Assembly (NCBI RefSeq): GCF_030066995.1
Contig: NZ_JASJAP010000002.1
Coordinates: 1 to 64,000 of the forward strand
Length of the DNA stretch: 64,000 nucleotides
Direction: 5' to 3'
Source: Erythrobacter sp.
GTDB lineage: Bacteria; Pseudomonadota; Alphaproteobacteria; Sphingomonadales; Sphingomonadaceae
The notes under the pieces are model-generated. The model was given only the letters and a program-made list of their open reading frames with translations. It searched no databases and had not been told where the DNA came from. Made by a program: the position numbers and the translations under genes. Of this stretch, positions 47,418 to 56,658 are shown piece by piece; positions within the stretch are counted from its first letter, which is position 1, and every line of letters starts with the position of its first letter.

Positions 47418-48088
47418 AGCCGATTTTCGATCTGGAACCCAATATCCTGCCGATCACCGATGGCACGGGTTTTCCCGTTCGCCGCGTCTGGTGTGTGGGG
47501 CGCAATTATCGCGCCCACGCAATCGAGATGGGAACCGACCCGGATCGCGAGCTGCCGTTCTACTTCGCCAAACCATCCGACTCGGTCCTGCCAGCAGGCA
47601 GCACAATCGCCTACCCCCCAGAAACCGAGGATTTTCAGCATGAAATCGAGCTGGTGATTGCGATCGGCGTTGGCGGTGCGGACATTCCGGTGGAAGACGC
47701 GGCGAAGCATGTTTTTGGGCATGCGGTCGGGCTCGATTTCACCCGCCGCGATCTGCAACTTGCCGCGCGCAAAGCCGGGCGACCGTGGGAGACGGGCAAA
47801 GCGTTCGATCAGTGCGCGGCATGCGGCCCGATCGTGCCGGGCAGCGAGCCGCTCACCGACGGCGCAATATCGCTCACCGTCAATGGCGAGGCGCGCCAGT
47901 CGAGCGACATCTCGCTCTTGATCTGGAGCGTTGCGGAAGTCGTCTCGGACCTGTCGCGCTATGTCCGACTGGAACCGGGCGATCTGATCTTCACCGGGAC
48001 GCCCGAAGGCGTTGGCCCCATCGGACGCGGCGACACGCTTCACGGCGAGATCGCCGGTCTACCCGATCTCGATGTGACGATCGGTTGA
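47414..48088 (+). CDS. Fumarylpyruvate hydrolase (FAH family)
   Basis: 224 aa from ATG 47414, overlapping the dioxygenase stop; AAGGAGAA lies upstream. FAH-fold motifs: VWCVGRNYRAHAIEMG, PFYFAKPSDS, DFQHEIELVIAIG (metal ligands E-x-E), GLDFTRRDLQ, GKAFDQCA and LIFTGTPEGVG. This compact 220-residue form is the fumarylpyruvate/acylpyruvate hydrolase that ends the gentisate route with fumarate and pyruvate. It works after the zeta-class isomerase encoded 20 kb away. Confidence 0.9.
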   Translation: MKPIFDLEPNILPITDGTGFPVRRVWCVGRNYRAHAIEMGTDPDRELPFYFAKPSDSVLPAGSTIAYPPETEDFQHEIELVIAIGVGGADIPVEDAAKHVFGHAVGLDFTRRDLQLAARKAGRPWETGKAFDQCAACGPIVPGSEPLTDGAISLTVNGEARQSSDISLLIWSVAEVVSDLSRYVRLEPGDLIFTGTPEGVGPIGRGDTLHGEIAGLPDLDVTIG

Positions 48089-48099
48089 GGCGCAACGTT

Positions 48100-49320
48100 A
48101 TGGAGATCGCAATCATCGGGGGCGGGATCGCAGGGTTGGCGCTGGCGCTTAATCTGCACCGCCATGGGATCGGCGCGACGGTGTACGAAGCGGCACCGGA
48201 AATCCGGGAGATCGGCGTTGGCATCACGCTGCTGCCGCATGCGATGCGCGAGCTAGAGCGACTGGGGATCGCGCAAAAGATCGAACAGCTTGGCGTTGAA
48301 AACTATTCGAGCGCCTTCTTCAATCGCTTCGGACAGCGCATTTACGCCGAGGAGCGAGGGCGCAATGCCGGATACGATCTGCCCGAATGCGGCATTCACC
48401 GCGCCGATCTGCATGGGTCTTTGCTCGCCGCGGTGCAGGAGCAGTGTGGGGAGGACACGCTGACCCTGGATCATCAATTCGTCTCACTCGAGCAGGATGA
48501 GACCGGCGTCTCCCTTCGGTTCGAACGCAGCGATGGCTCGAGCGTAGCAGCATCGACAGACATGGTCCTTGCCTGCGACGGCGTGAATTCCCGGGTGCGC
48601 CAGATGTTTTATCCGGGTGAAGGTGTCGCCTTTGGTGGGATCAACACGTGGCGCGGCGTCACACGCATGCCGCCGATCCTCGATGGCCATACCTATATGC
48701 GAATTGGCACGATCCACTCGGGCAAGCTCGTCATCTACCCGATCCGCGATGCGATCGACGATGCTGGCAATCAATTGATCAACTGGGTCGCGGAGATCCA
48801 TTCGGACACGGCGGGCCCGAACGAATGGAACAAGCCGGGCAGGCTGGAGGACCTCATGCCGATCTTTGGCGATTGGCGGTTCGATTGGCTCGACGTGCCC
48901 GAGATGCTGCGCCGGGCGGATATGATCTTCGAATATCCGATGGTGGATCGCGATCCCGTGGACGAGTGGACCTTTGGCCGGGTCACGCTTGTGGGCGATG
49001 CCGCGCATCCGATGTATCCGCGTGGATCGAACGGCTCGGCGCAAGCGATGATCGATGCGAGGGTTCTTGCCGATGGATTGGCAGACGCCGGCGATCCGCG
49101 GGAGGCGTTGAACGCCTATGCTGCAGAACGCGTGCCGGTCACCTCCAGGATTGTTGAGACAAACCGCACCGCGCCTCCCGATGCGATCATAATGCGCGTC
49201 GAGGAACTTCACGGGGACCGACCGTTCGACGATATCCACGCGATTGTCGACGAGGCGGAGCTGCGCGCGATCTCCAGGCGCTATCAGCAGATCGCGGGCT
49301 TTGCGCGCCCTTCCTGCTGA
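48100..49320 (+). CDS. FAD-dependent aromatic monooxygenase (3-hydroxybenzoate 6-hydroxylase/salicylate hydroxylase-like)
   Basis: 406 aa from ATG 48100. Group A flavoprotein hydroxylase: AIIGGGIAGLALALNLHRHG (dinucleotide fold, residues 4-23), VLACDGVNSRVR (DG motif) and VTLVGDAAHPMYPRGSNGS (GD motif). Located 11 bp after fumarylpyruvate hydrolase in the gentisate operon, it would hydroxylate a hydroxybenzoate, most likely 3-hydroxybenzoate, to gentisate. Similar flavoproteins act on salicylate or anthranilate analogues, so the exact substrate is uncertain. Confidence 0.87.
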   Translation: MEIAIIGGGIAGLALALNLHRHGIGATVYEAAPEIREIGVGITLLPHAMRELERLGIAQKIEQLGVENYSSAFFNRFGQRIYAEERGRNAGYDLPECGIHRADLHGSLLAAVQEQCGEDTLTLDHQFVSLEQDETGVSLRFERSDGSSVAASTDMVLACDGVNSRVRQMFYPGEGVAFGGINTWRGVTRMPPILDGHTYMRIGTIHSGKLVIYPIRDAIDDAGNQLINWVAEIHSDTAGPNEWNKPGRLEDLMPIFGDWRFDWLDVPEMLRRADMIFEYPMVDRDPVDEWTFGRVTLVGDAAHPMYPRGSNGSAQAMIDARVLADGLADAGDPREALNAYAAERVPVTSRIVETNRTAPPDAIIMRVEELHGDRPFDDIHAIVDEAELRAISRRYQQIAGFARPSC

Positions 49321-49434
49321 GCGCGGTCCTCCCGGTTCTGCGAACACGCCAGCGCATGAGCTTGCAACTTCGCGCAAGGTCGGCGAAGGAGCGAGTGCAG
49401 CGGCCCGACTGGGGGCGACCGGGACTAGGAGTGC

Positions 49435-49935
49435 ATGAGCGACCCGCTAGAACAGCTATACCAGCGTCCGGGATTCTTGATCCGCCGCGCTCATCAGATT
49501 TCCGTCGCGCTGTTCCAGCAGGAAGCCGCCGAACTGGGCGGCACCACGACCCAGTTTGGCGCCCTCTACATCATTCATCATCATCCCGGGATCGACCAGA
49601 TTGGCCTGGCATCGCTTGGCGGATTCGACCGCTCTACTACCGCAATGGTTGTGCGCAAACTTGAAGAAGATGGCGCACTCATAAGAACAGCGGACCCCGA
49701 AGATCGACGGCGCAAGACGCTGCGATTGACCAAGAAGGGCGAAGACCTGCTGGACTCCATGTATGAGCCTGCGGCCCAGGCCCAGCAACGCTCGCTCGAG
49801 ATATTCACGCAGCGAGAAGCCGAACGCTTCCTGCAATTGCTCGACAAGTTCGTGAGCGCCCATAACGATGCCGTGCGTACAAAAGTTTCATCGCTCCGGG
49901 ACAAGGACAAGAGTGTCAACAAGGTCGACGGCTAA
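49435..49935 (+). CDS. MarR family transcriptional regulator
   Basis: 166 aa. Winged helix with TTTQFGALYIIHHHPGIDQIGLASLGGFDRSTTAMVVRKLEEDGALI (recognition helix about residues 67-82) and the wing ADPEDRRRKTLRLTKKG, a standard MarR signature, then a dimerisation helix. It sits 114 bp after the monooxygenase in the same direction and is the natural regulator of the gentisate operon, usually by sensing an aromatic acid. It may also be the protein that binds the ACGTCTGA sites. Its stop codon is 2 bp from that of the convergent DadA gene. Confidence 0.9.
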   Translation: MSDPLEQLYQRPGFLIRRAHQISVALFQQEAAELGGTTTQFGALYIIHHHPGIDQIGLASLGGFDRSTTAMVVRKLEEDGALIRTADPEDRRRKTLRLTKKGEDLLDSMYEPAAQAQQRSLEIFTQREAERFLQLLDKFVSAHNDAVRTKVSSLRDKDKSVNKVDG

Positions 49936-49937
49936 GC

Positions 49938-51206
49938 TCATATGCGCGAGGCGGCGTACGGCTCCGGATCCACCGATGGCGTATCTTTGGAGATCAACTC
50001 ACCCAAGAGCTTTGCCGAACCAGCAGCCAGCGTCCATCCGAGCGAGCCATGGCCGGTGTTCAGCCACAAGCCTGGGATACGCGTGGCACCGATGAACGGC
50101 CTCCCGTCGGCGCTCATCGGCCTTAGGCCGCACCATTCGTTACCGTCTTGGCCCTCTAAGGCTGCGGCCACACTAGGGAGGTTGGCGCGCATCATAGCCT
50201 TGAGATTGTCGATCCGTTCCGGACGCATGCGGCGATCCTCTCCTGTGAACTCCGCCGTCCCAACCGCGCGCAGACAAGTTCCCAAAGGCACCAGCGCGGC
50301 ATGGCGCGCATCGTCGATCAAGGCGTGGCCGGGAACGCCATCGATGCCCTCCACATCGAACGTCACCGAATAACCTTTCGCCGGACGCACTGGCAGACGC
50401 AGGCCCAAGGGCCCGATCAGCCCGCGCGATGCATTGGCCGCGGCGACTATGACCTGATCTGCGGGCGCCCTTCCGCCGCGCAGCTGCACCCCGGCCACGC
50501 GACCTCGCTCGACCAGCAAGCTCTCGACCTGCGTATCGTAGCGAAACTCCACGCCCGCCTGGCGCGCAGCGGCGGCCAGTCCCTTCGTAAACAGATGCGC
50601 ATCCCCGCGCGCGTCGCCCGGATAGTGGATGGCGCCCCCAAGCCGACCTTCAATCGATGCCAGAGCCGGCTCGCGGGCAATCGTCGCAGTTGCGTCCAAC
50701 GCCTCGAAGCCGAGGCCAACGTCGCGCAGCCATGCGATCTTGCTCACTGCCTGTTCGAATTCGTCACGGTCGAGGAAGAATTTGAGCGAACCCTTGTCGC
50801 TTCTATCGAATTCAAGCCCAAGCCGGTCCGCCCATTCCAGAGTCCTGGGAACGCTGAGCAACGCCAATCGCAGATTCGCTTCGGTGGCATACTGGTGATG
50901 ACGCGGCGAAGAATGGCGCAGAAAGCTGATCCCCCAACTCATCAGGGATGGCACAGCCCGCAGTCGCAGCTTCATCGCCGAAGTCGGATCGAATAGCGAA
51001 GAGGCGAGATGCTTCCACACACCGGGAGAATTCCACGGATCGGGCATGGACGGGGTGAGCATGCCGCCATTCGCAAAGGACGTATCCTCTCCCGCGCCCG
51101 GTCGCGCTTCCAACACCGTCACCGCGTAGCCGCGCTCGGCCAGCTCCCACGCGCTGCACACGCCCAAAAGCCCTGCACCGACGATGATGATCCTGTCTTG
51201 TGGCAC
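49938..51206 (-). CDS. D-amino acid dehydrogenase DadA-like FAD oxidoreductase
   Basis: 422 aa. FAD fold R-I-I-I-V-G-A-G-L-L-G-V-C-S-A-W-E-L-A (residues 5-23), then S-F-A-N-G-G-M-L-T-P (DadA signature near residue 45), HYPGDARGDAHLFTKGLA and the C-terminal GLRPMSADGRPFIGATRIPGLWLNTGHGSLGWTLAAGS. DadA oxidises D-amino acids to 2-oxo acids via an imine, feeding electrons to the respiratory chain. It is the last gene of an eight-gene minus-strand operon dominated by glycoside-oxidation genes, and links that operon to D-amino-acid catabolism. Confidence 0.9.
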   Translation of the reverse strand: MPQDRIIIVGAGLLGVCSAWELAERGYAVTVLEARPGAGEDTSFANGGMLTPSMPDPWNSPGVWKHLASSLFDPTSAMKLRLRAVPSLMSWGISFLRHSSPRHHQYATEANLRLALLSVPRTLEWADRLGLEFDRSDKGSLKFFLDRDEFEQAVSKIAWLRDVGLGFEALDATATIAREPALASIEGRLGGAIHYPGDARGDAHLFTKGLAAAARQAGVEFRYDTQVESLLVERGRVAGVQLRGGRAPADQVIVAAANASRGLIGPLGLRLPVRPAKGYSVTFDVEGIDGVPGHALIDDARHAALVPLGTCLRAVGTAEFTGEDRRMRPERIDNLKAMMRANLPSVAAALEGQDGNEWCGLRPMSADGRPFIGATRIPGLWLNTGHGSLGWTLAAGSAKLLGELISKDTPSVDPEPYAASRI

Positions 51207-51215
51207 GCAACCGTC

Positions 51216-52916
51216 CTAAAAGTCGCCGCTGCCCAGACGATCGGCGAGATGTTCCGCTGAACGCATGGCCAGAGCCATGATCGTTAACGTGGGATTCTTG
51301 TCCGGGGACGACGCAAACGCCGCCCCGTCGGTGACATAGAGATTTGGCATCTCCCACGCTGCCCCCCAACGATCGAGAACAGAGGCCGCGGGGTCATCAC
51401 CCATCCGGGCCGTCCCGACTTCGTGAATCACCGAACCACCAACACGTATGCGGTCTTCGATCGGGCGGCCATCGTCAGGCGGCACTTCAGCGCCGAGCCC
51501 CTCGAAGAAGTCGCGCAGCGAGGCATAGATGTGCCGTCCAGTGGCCTTTTCCTGCTCGCCATGCGCAAAATGGAACCGAGGCACGGGCATACCGAAGCGG
51601 TCGCGCACATCGGGATCGAGATCCATGTAGGATCGATCGTTGGGCAGCATCTCTCCTCGCCCGGAAATGAAAACCGTGCTCGAATAGCGTTCGCGCATAG
51701 CGGGAAGCAGATCGGCGCCGAAAGCACCCGTGTCGCTTGCCAACCCCATTCCAGTGCCGACATCGGGCGCTAAGCGCCCACCCCAGAATTCGAGGTGATA
51801 GCCGCGCGCGAAGTCCAGCTTGCCCGCGCGCATGTCGTCATAGCCCCACCAGGGGGCGTAGGCATGGTAGAGCGACACGCCCTCATCGTTCCAGGGCTCG
51901 AGACCTTCCAGCGCGGGGATACGCGCCGCCATCCCGACATTGACTGTGTCCATAAGATTGCGACCGACCTGACCGCTGCCATTGGCGATCCCCTGCCCCT
52001 TGTCCGAATTGAGCAGAATCTGGGTCGTCGACAAGGTGCTCGCGGCCAAAACGACAGCGCGCGTACGCACCTCGTGCACCTCATCCGTTTTGGTGTCGAT
52101 GAACCGCACACCCTTGGCCTGCCCATCGTCGCCCTTGATCACCTCGATCACATGGGCATCGGTGCGCACGGCGAGTTTCCCCGAGGCAACGGCAGGAGAG
52201 ATGAGGACGGTGGGCGATTGGAAATTGGCCTTGATCGAGCAGCCGCGCTGGCAATCGGTCGCGTAGAAGCAGGCTTGTCGATCATCGAGCGGCTGCGTGA
52301 GGATCGCCATATGCGCGGGCACAACCGGAACGCCGAACTTCCGGCCGAGCACAAGCTTCAAGAGCCGCTCATATCCGCGCATCGGAGGCGGAGGCTGTAA
52401 AACGCCGTCGGGGCTGTCGGGTGAGTTTTCGATCCCTTCGGCGGCTCCGAACAGGCCGACGAGCGCCTCCGTCCTATCGTACCACGGAGCCATCTCTTCG
52501 TAGTCAATCGGCCAATCGACACCCAATCCATCACGGCTGTAGCCTTTGAAATCATACGGCCCGAAACGCAGCGACAGTCTTCCCCAGTGATTGGTCTTGC
52601 CGCCGAGCATACGCGCGCGCCACCATCGGAACTTGCTGCCTTCCGCGACGGTGTAGGGTTCGCCAGGGACGTTGTTTCCACCATTCACCGTGGCGTCAAA
52701 GAAGCCCTGCTCCTTGTCGGGCGTCTGCGCTCCATTGAGCGGCGCGTCCTCGAAGTGGTCCCACATGGGGGTCTCGGTTTCGGGATTGTAATCACGACCG
52801 GATTCGAGCAGCAGCACCCGAACACCGCGTTGGGCGAGTGTGTGGGCCGCCATACCCCCGGCGGCGCCCGAACCGACGACCACCACATCGTGACCCTGAA
52901 GTGCAGCATCGCTCAT
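51216..52916 (-). CDS. GMC oxidoreductase, probable catalytic subunit of a glucoside 3-dehydrogenase-type complex
   Basis: 566 aa. FAD-binding motif VVVVGSGAAGGMAAHTLAQRG, substrate-region MLGGKTNHWG, the CYATDCQRGCSIKANF cysteine-containing segment and the C-terminal active-site region VTDGAAFASSPDKNPTLTIMALA, with the GMC catalytic His in IHEVGTARMG. Sequences of this type pair with a gluconate 2-dehydrogenase subunit 3-like protein, here encoded two genes upstream, to oxidise the C3 hydroxyl of glycosides. No own signal peptide; such subunits are co-exported with the Tat-bearing small subunit. ATGA overlap with the DUF1080 gene. Confidence 0.87.
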   Translation of the reverse strand: MSDAALQGHDVVVVGSGAAGGMAAHTLAQRGVRVLLLESGRDYNPETETPMWDHFEDAPLNGAQTPDKEQGFFDATVNGGNNVPGEPYTVAEGSKFRWWRARMLGGKTNHWGRLSLRFGPYDFKGYSRDGLGVDWPIDYEEMAPWYDRTEALVGLFGAAEGIENSPDSPDGVLQPPPPMRGYERLLKLVLGRKFGVPVVPAHMAILTQPLDDRQACFYATDCQRGCSIKANFQSPTVLISPAVASGKLAVRTDAHVIEVIKGDDGQAKGVRFIDTKTDEVHEVRTRAVVLAASTLSTTQILLNSDKGQGIANGSGQVGRNLMDTVNVGMAARIPALEGLEPWNDEGVSLYHAYAPWWGYDDMRAGKLDFARGYHLEFWGGRLAPDVGTGMGLASDTGAFGADLLPAMRERYSSTVFISGRGEMLPNDRSYMDLDPDVRDRFGMPVPRFHFAHGEQEKATGRHIYASLRDFFEGLGAEVPPDDGRPIEDRIRVGGSVIHEVGTARMGDDPAASVLDRWGAAWEMPNLYVTDGAAFASSPDKNPTLTIMALAMRSAEHLADRLGSGDF

Positions 52917-53848
52917 CGCTCGATTACCCAGATATTGCGAAACGCCACTCTTCCACCGGGATCGCCATGATCCTGCAGACCGATCGGCCCTCTCGGCGCG
53001 CGCGGGCGATCATATGCGGTGCGACGCGCAAATGCGGTCGGGCCGGTAAAGGCGACGTCGTTCTGAACAAGCACCCCGTTGAGCCTCACCGTCGCGCGCG
53101 CTGGCCCGGTAACGGTACCACTTTCATCCACCTCTGGGGCCGTGGACGCGATGTCGAGACACTGCCATACTCCAGGCGGCAGCGCTGCATTGGCTGATGG
53201 TGGCGACTGGCCGTAAAGCGCACCGATCATGCCGTCAGGATAGGTAGGGTTCGCCCACCCATCGAGAATTTGAATTTCGTGATCGCCGTGCAGGAAGACA
53301 CCGCTATTGCCCCGCCGCTGGCCATATCCGTGGGTGGGCACCGGCAAGCGAAACTCAAGATACAAACGAAAACTGTCGAACGACCGTTTGCTCATGATGC
53401 GATTGGAAGTCTCGCCGGCGGCAAGGATCAGTCCGTCGCGTTCGGCCCACATATCGTGCCGGTCGCCCGTGAAATCGCGCAAGGTAAGACGCACTGCCTC
53501 GTCCGGTGCGACTTGCGGCTCGCAGCGACCCTGCGCAAGCGGTGGTTGCGGACGACGCAGATCGTGCACACGCCATCGGGAATTGCCGGAAAGCGGCGCG
53601 CGCAGCAGCGCGTCCGGCCAAAAGTCCTCACCCCAGCCAAGCACCATGTCCGGATGGGCCTCCAGCAACTGGGCGACCTGAGGATCGTCCTTGAGCGCCG
53701 AGTAAATCTCGCGCGCCGCTTGCCGCTCGGCGTCCGAATTCAGCGTTTCGATCAACACTGAAGGCTCGCTGATCTCGCCATCGCCCGACGACATGCTAGG
53801 CGACGCGACCATTGCGCCTGACAGCGCGACAAGCACGGCATGCTTCAC
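52913..53848 (-). CDS. Exported DUF1080 (3-keto-disaccharide hydrolase) domain protein
   Basis: 311 aa. A short N-terminal signal (HAVLVALSGAMVA) and an alpha-helical segment precede a concanavalin-like DUF1080 domain: D-G-L-I-L-A-A-G, F-R-L-Y-L-E-F-R, GNSGVFLHGDHEIQILD, IGALYG and the closing G-P-I-G-L-Q-D-H-G with V-A-F-R-N-I-W-V. These proteins are known to hydrolyse 3-keto-glycosides after C3 oxidation. Placed between the GMC gene and the subunit 3 gene, with ATGA overlaps at both ends, it fits oxidation-hydrolysis of glycosides in the periplasm. Confidence 0.87.
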   Translation of the reverse strand: MKHAVLVALSGAMVASPSMSSGDGEISEPSVLIETLNSDAERQAAREIYSALKDDPQVAQLLEAHPDMVLGWGEDFWPDALLRAPLSGNSRWRVHDLRRPQPPLAQGRCEPQVAPDEAVRLTLRDFTGDRHDMWAERDGLILAAGETSNRIMSKRSFDSFRLYLEFRLPVPTHGYGQRRGNSGVFLHGDHEIQILDGWANPTYPDGMIGALYGQSPPSANAALPPGVWQCLDIASTAPEVDESGTVTGPARATVRLNGVLVQNDVAFTGPTAFARRTAYDRPRAPRGPIGLQDHGDPGGRVAFRNIWVIER

Positions 53849-54459
53849 AGCGCGGCTGCCCTTCGCTCGATCTCCGCAACGACTGCAGGCGGCGGTCCTT
53901 CGAATGTGAGGCTCGCCTGATCGCCGATGAAACCGATCGCGCGCTGCCCGGCGCGCGTCGACACATAGCCTCCAGCCACAAGCTCGATCAGCCGCAGCAT
54001 GGCTTCATCACCCGACGCGGCAAGGCGCGGCAACTCGCTGGCCAGCGCAGTCTCGGATCGAGCTGAAAGGCGCTCGAGCAGGGGCAGGATCAAGTCTCGG
54101 TCAGCTTTCTGGTCGGGATAGGGCGCGCTCAGCCATTCTTCGAGAAAGGCAGGAACGCCCACTTCGGAAGGGCGGGGATGCTCTGCATCAGGCACCAGGA
54201 CGATATCAGCGATGGCACTTAGCTGTGAGCGCTGATCCTCGCTCAACGACAGCTGCCATGCTGGACGTACTGGGTTCACAAGCTGCGGATCGCGCCCATA
54301 TCCGGCGGGAAAGACTTCGGCTTCGACGATCTTGCCGCCCGCGCTTCGTAATCCAAGATAGGCCAGCATCGCGGCGGACCCGGCGAGCGCAACGCCCCCG
54401 GTCCCGTACCACATCGCTCGGCGACGGGTGACGCCGCGCTTGGTCTTATCCTCAGCCAT
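53845..54459 (-). CDS. Gluconate 2-dehydrogenase subunit 3-like protein with Tat signal
   Basis: 204 aa from ATG 54459 (GGAG 7 bp upstream); a longer frame upstream is the shadow of the Gfo/Idh gene. The N-terminus holds a twin-arginine signal (GVTRRRAMWYG, then a hydrophobic segment). The body (LSEDQRSQLSAIADIVLVPDAEHPRPSEVGVPAFLEEWL) is the subunit 3 family. This small subunit carries the GMC partner across the membrane via Tat and is needed for activity in glucoside 3-dehydrogenases. Overlaps the Gfo/Idh gene by 8 bp and DUF1080 by ATGA. Confidence 0.88.
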   Translation of the reverse strand: MAEDKTKRGVTRRRAMWYGTGGVALAGSAAMLAYLGLRSAGGKIVEAEVFPAGYGRDPQLVNPVRPAWQLSLSEDQRSQLSAIADIVLVPDAEHPRPSEVGVPAFLEEWLSAPYPDQKADRDLILPLLERLSARSETALASELPRLAASGDEAMLRLIELVAGGYVSTRAGQRAIGFIGDQASLTFEGPPPAVVAEIERRAAAL

Positions 54460-55597
54460 TCGGATGCTCCTCAATCTTCGTCCACGCTGCGTTGTTCGCG
54501 GATGAGCGCAGCACCGCGTCGACGAAAGCGACGCCCTCGACGCCATCATCAATACCCGGCACGCTCGCGCTGTTGCCGGGCCCTCCCGCTTGCCACGCTC
54601 GTATGCCTTCCGCCGCCTCGCAATAGAGCGTTCCAAACGCCTCGACAAAACCCTCAGGATGCCCCGGCGGCAGGCGAGACCCCGCCGCCTCGGCTTCAGG
54701 CCCTCCGCGCCGGACGATCTGCGGAGGCTGCCCACGTGCTGCGAATGTCAGTTCCTCCGGGTTCTGTTGATGCCACTCAAGCCCACCCTCTTCACCGAAG
54801 ATGCGCAGTCGCAATCCATTGGTATTGCCATGCGCAATCTGGCTCGCCCAAAGCATCCCGCGCGCGCCGCCTTCCAGCCTCAGCAATATGCGGGCATCGT
54901 CGTCAACCACGCGTCCCGGCACTAGCGAAGACAGATCCGCCCCCAGTTCTTCAACCCTCAACCCGCTGACAAAGCGCATCAGATGATAGGCGTGCGTCGC
55001 AATGTCCCCGGTCGCACCGGCCCCACCCGTCGCCACTGGATCGGTCCGCCAGCCCGCCTGTTTCTGTCCGCTCTGCTCGATCGGTTCGGCGAGCCAATCC
55101 TGGACATACTCGACGTGCACGCCTCGGATTGTGCCCAGCACACCCTCGGACACCATCTCACGCATCTGTCGTACAAGCGGGTAGCCGGAATAATTGTAGG
55201 TGACAAAGAAGGGGATGCCAGTTCGAGAGACGGCATCGGCCAGTCTCTTCGCTTTCCCAAGGTCGGTCGTCAGCGGCTTGTCGCAAATCACCGGAAGGCC
55301 TTTGTCCAGACAAGCCATCGCGGCATCGAAATGCACCTGGTTCGGGGCCACGATAGCGACAGCCTCGGCCCCATCCTCGCGCGCGGCTTCGCTGGCCGCC
55401 ATCGTGGCAAAGTCCGGATAGCAGCGCTCTGGATCAAGGTTGAGTTCGCCCGCCATGGATGCGCTCTTTTCCGGATCGGAGGAAAACGCACCGGCCACAA
55501 GCGCGAAGTGGCCGTCCAGGCGCGCCGCCATGCGATGCACCCCGCCGATGAAAGCGTCCGGCCCGCCACCGATCATTGCCAGTCGTATCGGTCTCAT
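54452..55597 (-). CDS. Gfo/Idh/MocA family sugar oxidoreductase
   Basis: 381 aa. Rossmann motif R-L-A-M-I-G-G-G-P-D-A-F-I-G (residues 4-17), the EKP-equivalent motif GLPVICDKPLTTD, and the C-terminal domain with GGAGATGDIATHAYHLMRF, where Asp and His form the catalytic pair. No signal peptide, so it is cytoplasmic. In 3-keto-sugar pathways such enzymes reduce the keto sugar released by DUF1080 hydrolases or interconvert it. ATGA overlap with the isomerase gene upstream. Confidence 0.88.
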   Translation of the reverse strand: MRPIRLAMIGGGPDAFIGGVHRMAARLDGHFALVAGAFSSDPEKSASMAGELNLDPERCYPDFATMAASEAAREDGAEAVAIVAPNQVHFDAAMACLDKGLPVICDKPLTTDLGKAKRLADAVSRTGIPFFVTYNYSGYPLVRQMREMVSEGVLGTIRGVHVEYVQDWLAEPIEQSGQKQAGWRTDPVATGGAGATGDIATHAYHLMRFVSGLRVEELGADLSSLVPGRVVDDDARILLRLEGGARGMLWASQIAHGNTNGLRLRIFGEEGGLEWHQQNPEELTFAARGQPPQIVRRGGPEAEAAGSRLPPGHPEGFVEAFGTLYCEAAEGIRAWQAGGPGNSASVPGIDDGVEGVAFVDAVLRSSANNAAWTKIEEHPNG

Positions 55598-56658
55598 ACC
55601 GGGTTTCGCAGACCCAGCATGCGGCGATTGGCAGCGGCGTCGGTATCGCCTGCTGCAAAGTCGTCGAAAGCGTGCGGCGTTACGCGGATGATATGATCGC
55701 GCACGAATTGCGCCCCTTCACGCGCCCCGTCTTCGGGGTGCTTCAACGCGCATTCCCATTCGACGACAGCCCAGCCGTCGAAATCCATAGCGGTGAGCTT
55801 GGCAAAGATCGCCTTGAAATCGACCTGGCCGTCTCCCAGCGAGCGGAACCTTCCGGCGCGCTCCACCCACGGCGCATAGCCCGAATAGACACCTTGCCGG
55901 CCCGTCGGGCGGAACTCGGCATCTTTCACATGGAACATGCCGATCCGCTCGGCATAGACGTCGAGATGGTCGAGATAGTCGAGCTGCTGCAGCACGTAAT
56001 GCGACGGATCGAACAGCATCTTGCACCGCGAATGTCCATCGACCCGGTCGAGGAGCATCTCGAACGTGGTCCCGTCGAACAGGTCTTCGCCGGGGTGAAT
56101 CTCGAAACAGATATCGACCCCGCGCTCCTCGGCGTGATCGAAGAGAGGGCGCCAGCGCCGCGCCAATTCGTCGAACGCCTCCTCGATCAATCCCGCTGGT
56201 CGCTGTGGCCAGGGATAGAAATAGGGCCATGCAAGCGCACCCGAAAAAGCCGCCATCCGGTCGAGTCCGAGATTGGCCGACGCATCGAGCGCGATCTGCA
56301 CCTGTTCCACCGCCCATTGTTGCCGGGCGTCGGGATTGCCGCGCACATGCTCCGGCGCAAACCCGTCAAACATTGCGTCATAGGCCGGATGCACCGCAAC
56401 GAGCTGTCCCTGGATGTGGGCCGAAAGCTCGGTGACTGCGACCCCATTTGCCTTCGCCTGACCGAGCCATTCCTCGCAATAGGACTTCGACGTGGCTGCA
56501 GCCTCCAGATCGATCATCCGCGCATCGTTGCTCGGCACCTGCACGCCCAGATAGCCGCATTCGGCGGCCCACTTGGTGATCGCCTGCCAGCTGTCGAAGG
56601 GTGGCTCATCGCCAGCGAACTGAGCCAGGAACAGCGCAGGCCCCTTGATCGTCTTCAT
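55594..56658 (-). CDS. Sugar phosphate isomerase/epimerase-like TIM barrel protein
   Basis: 354 aa of the AP-endonuclease-2/xylose-isomerase-like TIM barrel. Metal-ligand motifs: ELSAHIQG near residue 77, ICFEIHPGEDLFDG (Glu), LFDPSHYVLQQLDY (Asp-x-x-His), FHVKDAEF (His-Asp) and VVEWECAL (Glu). Relatives sit in 3-keto-glycoside and inositol-like pathways as isomerases or lyases of keto sugars. Between the S9 peptidase and Gfo/Idh genes with ATGA overlaps on both sides. Confidence 0.87.
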   Translation of the reverse strand: MKTIKGPALFLAQFAGDEPPFDSWQAITKWAAECGYLGVQVPSNDARMIDLEAAATSKSYCEEWLGQAKANGVAVTELSAHIQGQLVAVHPAYDAMFDGFAPEHVRGNPDARQQWAVEQVQIALDASANLGLDRMAAFSGALAWPYFYPWPQRPAGLIEEAFDELARRWRPLFDHAEERGVDICFEIHPGEDLFDGTTFEMLLDRVDGHSRCKMLFDPSHYVLQQLDYLDHLDVYAERIGMFHVKDAEFRPTGRQGVYSGYAPWVERAGRFRSLGDGQVDFKAIFAKLTAMDFDGWAVVEWECALKHPEDGAREGAQFVRDHIIRVTPHAFDDFAAGDTDAAANRRMLGLRNPV